Origin: Antedon bifida
Taxonomy: Eukaryota > Echinodermata > Crinoidea > Comatulida > Antedonidae
Reading direction: 5' to 3'
NCBI GenBank assembly: GCA_963402885.1
Contig: OY727096.1
Coordinates: 17,961,820-18,025,819, forward strand
DNA length: 64,000 nucleotides
Below the pieces are notes generated by a model, which had not been told where the DNA came from, made no database searches, and saw only the letters and a program-made list of their open reading frames with translations. The position numbers and the translations under genes were made by a program. Each line of letters opens with the position of its first letter. The stretch's first letter is position 1. Shown piece after piece: positions 55,538 through 64,000 of this stretch.

Positions 55538-58500
55538 GTAGGCCTAGCAATAGATATTTTTTAGCTTTTTACTTTCTAAATGTTGACTATTATTTGTTGT
55601 TATCGAATAACCATAAATGTTGTTCTTTAGTTTGAATTTGTTTTCATAAAATAATTAAGTTTGTATGGACGGAAATGGGTGAGGCCGGTTTACCTTCAAT
55701 GTTTCAGATGGAATCCACCCCCATAAATTATGAGAAGCATGGATTACAGATACTGTATGATATTATTGCATAGAATTTGTAGATTAAATTTAAATCAAAA
55801 TGAACATAATTTTCAATGAAAATAACAGGAGGCTCACTAGCAGGAAACAAAACTTAAAATTTATTAGATATGTGAGTAATGTATGTTTACAGGTAAATTT
55901 GTTGTTAAAATTATTATTTGTATTTTAAAATAATAATTTACAAACTTCTAAATATATTGAAAGATAAAATTCTGTTATTGTATTCCAACAATATCTTGAA
56001 ATATTAACTACAGGTCACCTTGCCCAGAAAATTTCATTTTTAATAATAAATTATGTTAACTGGCTGTATTTAAAAATGAATTGAATTGAAGGCGACAGGT
56101 AGGAATGTTAGTGCCTCTATCCTTATCCAACAGGTTACTAAAAGCACACCTTTTCCTGTTATTATGTCTGCAACTATTTTTGTGTTGCAACAAAAAAACC
56201 ACATTATTTGATACAGTTGCAATTGTGAACAAAAAATTAAAAGAAAAGAAAGAAATAATATTCGAAAACTAGGGCATTATAACTTGGTTTATTATCAAGT
56301 TATTTTTATTTGAAAACAGAACTTGTGAGTTATTTCAGAAGAGTTGTATTACTACTGTACTAAGTTAAAAGAGATAGGCCTATCTTGAATCTTTGTGCAG
56401 ACAGGAAATATGTTTTTTATTTCTGGTTACAGGGATAGGTTTGTCATATTTTTACTTCAAAGTCTATAGAATAATGGCCAGCAATAATAGAGACAGTATG
56501 TTGTTCTACCATGGAGTTATAATAATTATTTTATAACTCCATCCATGATTCTAACAAGTACTTACTAACTGTATAGGAAAAAATCTAGATATATGTGAGT
56601 TATTAATAATGATAATAATAATATTTATTCGGCAAAAGTTCTTAAAAAGTACTATTTACATTTCATCTTGCCAGGAGTAATAATAGGCAGAAACCTGCTC
56701 TTACTCCATTATTACTTGATCATCATCATCATCTTACTTCATCATATTACTGTGTAGGCCTATCTTGATCAGGGAAAAACGCCTTAGTTTTAATACAGTA
56801 GTTTCTTTTTTCATTAATGATGTTGAGGTCTGGAAATTCCACTTCTTCTTAAATGTACCATCTGCAGTCCAATGTGGTGAGGTTGTGCCATTCCTCATAT
56901 CTCCAGTGGTCATCAAAAACTTCCATCAAGGTTTCTGTGACCAATATGCCTATTGTATAGTATGTATTCCTGATTTGGTTTAGGTTGCTTTATCCCTTTT
57001 AATAACAAGTTCATATAACCTGTAGCCGATCATATTTCAATGAAAACTCTCTTGAAAAGCCATATTTTAGGTCAATTTAAAAAGTGAAATCCAGGGTTCA
57101 TAGATTTTCAATTATCAATACAGTTTGGAATGGAAAGTATTTCATCAGATAATCATCACAATTTTATATTTTTACCTTTAGAAATGTTAGTTATATTTGT
57201 TCCAAGTTGTTGCTTTTGTAAAGAGGCAATTTGGTTGGTACAGTAAGTTGGTTATTTCAATGGTGATGAATCAATTAATCTTAATGATGATTGGTCAGAT
57301 AATAAGGAAGTATAGGTCACCAAGGTTAAAGTTCTGTTTCAAGGTCTATTTCATCAGGTCATTCAAGTTTGCCTCTAATCATTTCAGTTTTAAACCATCT
57401 ACAATATTACTACTACTTAAGTATACTTAAATTAATTTTATATTTTATTAATAAAATTTAATTAAATTAAACCCCATACTTATACATAGTGAGGGCCCCA
57501 GTTACTGCTGTTATAACTGAGTAAATGTGCGATGTACCTATCAATCGATTTATATGTCTTAAATCTATTGAATATTAATACAGTAGACCACTATACAAAG
57601 TTGTCTATTGGTGATGAGTCAATTAGATTAGTTTCAATGAGCTATATGATATGCTATCTGTCATTGGATGCTTGTTAATTACATCATCCTTCTTTGACAT
57701 TTAATGATTGGTCAGGCAATAATGAACTGTATGTTACTTAGGTTAAAGTTCAGTTTCAAGTTGTTTTTTTCGCTATACTTTGTGGATTTTTTTAGAAGTT
57801 TGGTTGTAACTGACTGAACTTTACTTACCATATTCTTGATTTACTGTCAGACTTGCAAAAATTTTAAACTATATTAATTTTGTTTGCATGGAACATTAAG
57901 TAGATATCCTTAGAATCATGCAAAGTTACAGTGTTCTCAAAAGGAAATAAGGGATGTGTCTCAGAATACTGTGTTCACAGCCAAAATGACCTCGCTGAAA
58001 AAGAAGGTCACTAGGGTTATTTTTGGAGTTAACAAACCAAATAATCCCAACCCAATTTGACCCACATTTTTTTAAAAAAGGTTATTGTTATAACTTGGTA
58101 TATTAGTAGTAGATAGATTTAAGATCCACGTTCCAAAAAGCTCTGCAGAGTTGGCATTTTCCGGTTGGGTACATCTACAGTGTATCATAGGTGAAATATC
58201 ATGCTTGATATACCAAACACACACACTTGAAAGAAGTCAAACACGCTTTTGTCACAGAGTTAACGCATGAAAGTTTAGGATTAATGGATTAGCAAAAGAT
58301 ACAAGATGTAGGAGGAGGTGGTATATTGTTTGATACGTTGAAAGATTAAAATTGCAATTTTATTGTAATATTGAATGATTGTACAGATTTATGATTTGAT
58401 TAATAAAATATAGTCTTAGCCTACTACTATCACCACCCATTTGTTATTTACCTGTGTTAAAGATTGAGGAAAACATGGCAGCTTTGCATATCGGAGGAAA

Positions 58501-60258
58501 AGTATGATCGTTGTGCTGTTTGTGTAACACACTACATAATAGTGTAATTTCCAGTCAACTAGAGGTGCAATTTACCATGACTTTTATGTGTGAGAGTACC
58601 ATTTCTGGCCATCTAGGGGTGTAATTTAACAATTTTCGCTTCTCCACAAGCCCCACCATGGGGTGTCTGTGTGGCTCAAATACTTGGTATCAAATTAGAA
58701 ACCTCCCCCCTCCCCACTTTGTTAAATCCTTGATCCGCCCCTGATATTTTAAAATCTATTTAAAGATAAACTGCAGTGTTATTCCCTATATTGACTACGT
58801 TTGTACTTGTGCTTGGGTTGGTTCTTTCATTCTATACTATCCTTAATTTCTCTAAATTGTAATTCTACACAGTGTACTACTAACTAGACAGTGTAAAGTA
58901 AACCCTGGAAAAAAACATTCATAAAAGAGGGTTGCTATCAATTTATATAGCTTCCTTAGTCAGCGTATTTGAGGTACCTGGGAATGTAAAGAACATGCTG
59001 TAAATACATTTTCATTTTCTCTAAGGTTCTTAGTGATTATTAAGTAATTAACTCTCTGCAAATTGTATGATATACTTTGTGAACAAATGACTGTATGGCA
59101 AGCCTTTACCTGGTGTGATATCAATGCTATCTGTCAGTAAATCTGAAAAAAAATGATTACATCTCTGTCTAGTTACAAAAGAATGACAGCCAGGGGCTTA
59201 GTTATTCAATAGATGGCATACTTTATTAAATAATTGCATTGTAGGCTGTACTATGAAAGCTCCAGATTTAATAGTGATTTTGCTATAAATTTGTATTTAT
59301 AAAGAAACACCAAAAGTACTGCAAGGAATTCAATGATACTTCCATATAGTAGTACAGATATGTTAATTTAGGTTTAAAGTATATATTATAACTAACAATA
59401 AAAGTACAAGTGATAAACATCTTTACACACAGTACCAAGTGGTCTTTGGGTGCTTTATTGAAATGTAGTTTTGTTGGAATACCTTACAAGTTAAAAATAT
59501 ACTTTATTTCTTCCTCTACAGTATCATATCCTTGTCTTACAGTATACCTTGATATATACAGTAAGTCTGTACCTTGATCTTGAAACATTTGACGCATGTA
59601 TATGTATATATATGCGTCCCTTCCATGAATAAACTAATTAATAAGTAAGGAGAATACTTCATAATATTGTTGTGGTCAGACTAGTGTTCCTTGAGCTATT
59701 TACAGTACCTGCTATTAAAATAAAACAAGCAATATAGGTTGAATTGCAATTGAAAAGCCATGATATTCACATACAGAGTAATTTATACATGCAGTGCAAG
59801 TAATAAAACTATAAAGTGAATGATTGATGGTCCACTGTTTAAAGGCTTACATCACTAAATTATTTTTAGCACAAAATTTAATAGCTTTTAACATGTTAAG
59901 CATGAAACATTTATTAATATTTTCAGCAAGATTTGATAAATTCCAGTCAAAGGTACCAGTACCAGCCTATATATTGGTGGATTTAAAATGTTGATATTAA
60001 TGTGTCTATGTGTGTCTTAATGCTTACTTTCTTTTGTTTTTATATTCTATTTTGATATAAACAAACTTCTTTAAAAGGTTAAATACAAATCAATCAAATG
60101 CCTTAATATATAATGTTCTATGTTGTATTATGTTGATACTGCACATTAAAATGTTACCACGAAGCAAACAAAGGCCTTGATAAATGCTCTTTACATCTCT
60201 TATGTTGATAATAAAATGATTTATTAAGCGCTTTGTTTGAAGTCTTTTTTTTTTCAAG
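55538..60258. other. Gene-poor AT-rich stretch, possible long first intron
   Basis: No recognisable coding exon. A degenerate direct repeat is visible: about 57195-57360 and 57600-57770 share GGTGATGARTCAATTA, ATGATTGGTCAG and AGGTTAAAGTTCWGTTTCAA. A GGATCCGCCCCTG-like MITE fragment may be present near 58725. Confidence 0.5.
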
Positions 60259-60385
60259 CTGATTCATCAAGCTTAAGAGTACAAGACATAAGTGGTGCTG
60301 AGTTGTGCTTAGTCCCTAGTGATCTTTATGAAGAGATCATCAAAGAGCTGTATTATCCATTCTGTTTCACTTTGCAAAGATTTAT
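60259..60385 (+). CDS. Possible orphan coding exon
   Basis: A long pyrimidine tract and CAAG acceptor precede an open frame reading SSLRVQDISGAELCLVPSDL and then YEEIIKEL, ending near a weak donor (ACC|GTACAG). Codon use looks more protein-like than the surroundings, but I do not recognise the family and the donor is poor. It could be a random ORF. Confidence 0.22.
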
Positions 60386-61123
60386 GACCGTACAGTCAAG
60401 CTTTAGATTTAATAATAAGAGGAAGTATATGAAGTGTATGACCTTGTATTAAACATCAAGTTCTAATATTTAAAAAATGAAATATCATAATATTAAATAC
60501 AAATATTTAAAGATATACAATACTATAAAGTTTATACAGTACTTACAGTATTACATTTTGTGAATTAAACCATGCCCTTATTGACGGCAACATCCTAACA
60601 CACCACAGTGATCAGGGTATGTCAAGATGATGTGTTCAAGAAACATTGAGGTGGTGTTTTTATCCCCCTTCACATCCCCCTTATGCCCGAAGGTGTTCCC
60701 CTCAATCTCGGTTGTATCTCTTTTCAATTAGAATAAGAATTTGTTGGAGTTACCTAGTAGCCACTTATTTTACTACCTATAGTACTATAGTACACCACTG
60801 TAAGTTGTAATAAAGTTGTTTAAATATTTTACATTTACACAATTTACTTGACATATTATTAGCAAATCAAGTTGTGTAAAAGTTGTCATACATTATATAA
60901 ATTAATGGATTTGCTATCTGAATTGATTGATGTATTGTATAGATGTTAAAATTGGTATTTAAAAGCGATTTTGACTCCATTAGTGCAACATTCAACTGAT
61001 TATAAATCATGAATCCAAAAAAATATACATGTAGGTTCATGTTAAAGTAAAACTGAATCTGTGAAGAATGTGATTCAAAACATAATGAAATAATATTCCT
61101 GTGTTCCTTTTCCCGTAAACCAT

Positions 61124-61650
61124 GTTAGATTTAATTTGATCCCCAAGTCGTGTGTTCGCCCTAATTCCAAAAGAATTTTGGGCAAAACTTCAACTTCAAG
61201 TCCTAGTACTTTTGAAATTAAAAATAGTTTGAGTGTAGTAAATAGGTTACAATCAAATATTAAAAACCCAATTTCCATTTTAAACATATCTTCTATGCAT
61301 TATTTTGAAAATCTATCATTTTTGTACCAGAACACATGATTTAAATTAATTTGCCAATGCTGCAGTGTTTTGATTTTTGAGGTTGACAGGTCCAAGGGGA
61401 ACATCTACGCATACGAGGAAGGTTGTCTTGTCCACAGAAGACTGAAGATGCATTTCGTTTTTCTTCAAACCCAGCAGCTAAATTCATGTTGTAACCACAC
61501 TTGCATATTCATGTTTAACCAAATAAATGAAGCACAATTTCAACTTTGCAGGCACCAAGGCTTTAATTTACGCAATGTTAGACTTAAACCTGATCTCCAA
61601 GTCGTGTGTTAGTCCTAATTCTTACAGCATTCTTAGGCAAAACATCAAAT
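61124..61650. repeat. Pair of diverged direct repeats
   Basis: About 70 bases at 61124 (GTTAGATTTAATTTGATCCCC, CAAGTCGTGTGTTCG, GGGCAAAACTTCAA) recur at 61576 (GTTAGACTTAAACCTGATCTC, CAAGTCGTGTGTTAG, AGGCAAAACATCAA). They are spaced 450 bp apart in the same orientation. Confidence 0.7.
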
Positions 61651-62918
61651 TATTGACAGCGTTGCCTTTTTACCCACTTTCAATATAATTTTTTTTTTGC
61701 TTAATTTCAATTTCCTACTATGCATAATCTGACTCACTTCAACTTTTCAACTCAATAAAGTAAAACTATTTATTTCCGTAAATTGAAATTTTGATTTCTT
61801 GAGGAAATAAAACATTATCCCTTATTACTTGACTTCACCTTATATTTAATTTCTGAAACTAAAAGTTGATCACAAGTATCACTTTAATTGTAGGATGAAA
61901 ATGATAAGTTAAAATCATCCATATTCCTTATTTAGCAGTGTGACTGTTACTAACTATTAACTGACAATATTAAATTAGTTTCATAAAGAACTGTAAGTAC
62001 AGTACTGTGTATGCATTTCATTTTTTAGTTAGGAATTATTATAGAGTATCCATAATAAATAAGAAATATTTCTTACAAAAAAACCCACTCGACTTTTTGA
62101 CGTACAATAACAGTTTGAATTACTGCCTACAGTGGTTGACTTATTCCATGTTGATGTTGTGCAGCATAGTTTATTAGTAGTATTTGACTTTATCGATATT
62201 TTATGTCTTTGCTATTTTATGTCTTTGCGTTTTCTTTGTTAAAATGATTGCTTACAAATCATTCCTGTGATATTTATCCCAGTGTGTATTTATATTCAAT
62301 TATTTTAATTTAAAAATGATACAACAAAGTTCACTAAATCTGTATCGGTAGACCACAAGACTTAAAACCAGGTCCTTGGAGGCAAGCAAATTAAACTCAT
62401 AAAATAAGAATTACATGATATAATAATAATAACTAATAGTGTTCTCTTCTCGGTGAGTAAACCATGTTTTTGGAAAACCACAAATGATGAAAAAAATTAG
62501 AAGGTTATGTGGAGGTGGTTTATCTGCATGAATCATATTATTAATACTTTAGATCATAACCAAGTTGCTTACATTATGCTGTTATCATTTGTATCTTGTG
62601 TATTGTTGTACCATACTTGAGTTTACAAAGGCGTCAATCCATAGAGCTGGTCAGTTTCAATTAATATATTCTTCATTTAATTTACGCCTTTCTTTTAACA
62701 ACACCTCATCGTATTATCTGTACTGTGTTCACATCTTACTTTAATAGTGAACTACATGTCTTTGTGGTATAGTACTATGATTTTTTAAGGTTCAGTTTTG
62801 GTATTTAGTTCGGATCGGAATAGAAAGATGTCATTAGCACAAAACAGATTACTAAAACCATTCAAGATTTAATTTTTGTAAGGAAAGGTAATGATGTAAT
62901 ATTTGTTTCCTCCAACAG

Positions 62919-63074
62919 TTCTGAAAGCATCGTTTCTTGAGGCAGACGAGGAAAAAAAAGGTGTTATTGACGTTAATCTTGTGCCGCAGCTTGTACGCAA
63001 GTTACTCGGTATTCAACCGGTTCCGTTTGACAATAATAATATCACTTTTCACGTACACCGTAACGGAAAGAACG
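62919..63074 (+). CDS. Orphan exon encoding a degenerate EF-hand-like segment
   Basis: A strong acceptor (tgtttcctccaacag) and donor (AACG|GTAAGT) frame a 156-base exon reading LKASFLEADEEKKGVIDVNL, then VPQLVRKLLGIQPVPFD and a basic end HVHRNGKN. D-x-x-x-x-G-x-I in ADEEKKGVIDV fits an EF-hand loop, although position 12 is Leu, so calcium binding is doubtful. The unusually even base composition for this area supports real coding. The host gene was not identified; its other exons are presumably beyond the window or far upstream. Confidence 0.5.
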
Positions 63075-64000
63075 GTAAGTGCATTTTTATTGAGCTTTAT
63101 TTAGCAAAGTACAGTAACATTTAATGTCCCTATCAGTCATGTAATAAACCCAAGGAACTATTTATTATAAGCCGGGACAAAGTCTATAATCTTCATCAAA
63201 TCTCGATGCTGCTTTTTACAGGTCTCTAGTGATATCACAAGAATGTTCTTTACTGAGCATTTCATTTAAAAACAACATGCTCGCTTTTCCTCATTATATT
63301 TACTGCAGTATTTAATATTTCCTAATATGAATTGAAAACAGGAACAACCACTTCCTTGTCTACGTTGCTTAATATTAGCTGGCCCGGCTCTTCCTGGATT
63401 TTCTGATTCCTAGAGGTATAATACAAAATCTTGTTTAAACCATTTGGGTTTTAGAACTGGAGTTATCCCCTAGTTTTAAGTGTGAAACAGAGTCATATAA
63501 ACTCCCCCTGAATACAATACAGTACCGTCTCAAGTTACTATATGCGTACCCATTTTGATATGTGTGAGAAGACACAATTAATGTAATTCTATAGAACTCC
63601 TCCTTTGAAGACCCTTATTCAAGGGACACCCCTAGTAAGGTGACACTTTACACAAATTATTTTAATTTTTTGATTTACCGTTGCTAAATTAAAATAATTA
63701 AAAAAACATGTTTAAAAAGGTATTAAGGAATGAACCGGAAATCTTAAAACCTCAAAGAATGAGACATTCAAAGGAAACCAATTGAAACACTTAAAGAATT
63801 AAAATGTAATCAACTACAAATGCTCCATTAAATATTGATAATTTGCACAATTTAAAAAGGTCAATAGATTTTGAAGCTGTTTGGGTGATTCTATTTTACT
63901 GAAGTATAGTTGACATACATTTTATACAGTACAGCGGATTAAACAGCATCGAAACACTTGGTTTCTTGTCTTAAATCAATATTTTGGTTTAAATGCCAAA
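63075..64000. other. AT-rich sequence after the orphan exon
   Basis: Probably intron of the same gene. I see no exon or repeat that I can support. Confidence 0.5.

Overview
This window is animal nuclear DNA: AT-rich, dense in introns with GT-AG boundaries, and holding conserved metazoan genes. Runs of AGGCCT/TAGGCCTA and many short inverted-repeat elements suggest an invertebrate deuterostome, most likely an echinoderm. The phylum is my inference from texture and protein divergence; no ribosomal or mitochondrial marker is present.

Layout. 1-6956 (+): the last ten coding exons of POLR3E (RNA polymerase III subunit RPC5); its 5' part lies outside the window. 8768-16548 (-): complete CEP95 (centrosomal protein, 19 coding exons), convergent with POLR3E. 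18673-27232 (+): complete PDXDC1-like gene (20 exons), divergent from CEP95. 29511-32052 (+): complete RPSA (ribosomal protein uS2), with an H/ACA snoRNA in each of four introns. 32537-42013 (+): complete TEDC2 (tubulin epsilon and delta complex 2; 10 exons). Its first exon is only 41 coding bases, and intron 1 carries a 2-kb fold-back transposon with a 9-bp target duplication. 45725-48778 (+): a single uninterrupted 1017-codon ORF with the D..D..C(2)H..E layout of a cut-and-paste transposase and a Tudor/SH3-like tail. From 49 to 64 kb there is tandem repeat, dispersed repeat and long gene-poor AT-rich DNA, with one convincing orphan exon (EF-hand-like, 62919-63074) and two weaker candidates.

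The exon joins for CEP95, PDXDC1, RPSA and TEDC2 were checked by hand for reading phase. Each sums to a whole number of codons: about 1103, 855, 338 and 654 residues. The genes do not form a pathway. CEP95 and TEDC2 are both centriole/centrosome proteins; POLR3E and RPSA belong to core gene expression.

Mobile DNA is the other main content. There are 11 copies of one ~145-bp MITE family (all left of 42.9 kb), two copies of a TTAA-flanked MITE, at least five further inverted-repeat elements, a Helitron-like element, tRNA-derived SINEs and a MULE-like fold-back. The most interesting items are the snoRNA amplified through RPSA introns, the transposase-like ORF with a possible spliced 5' leader, the fold-back element in TEDC2 intron 1, and the tandemly duplicated 3' end of CEP95.
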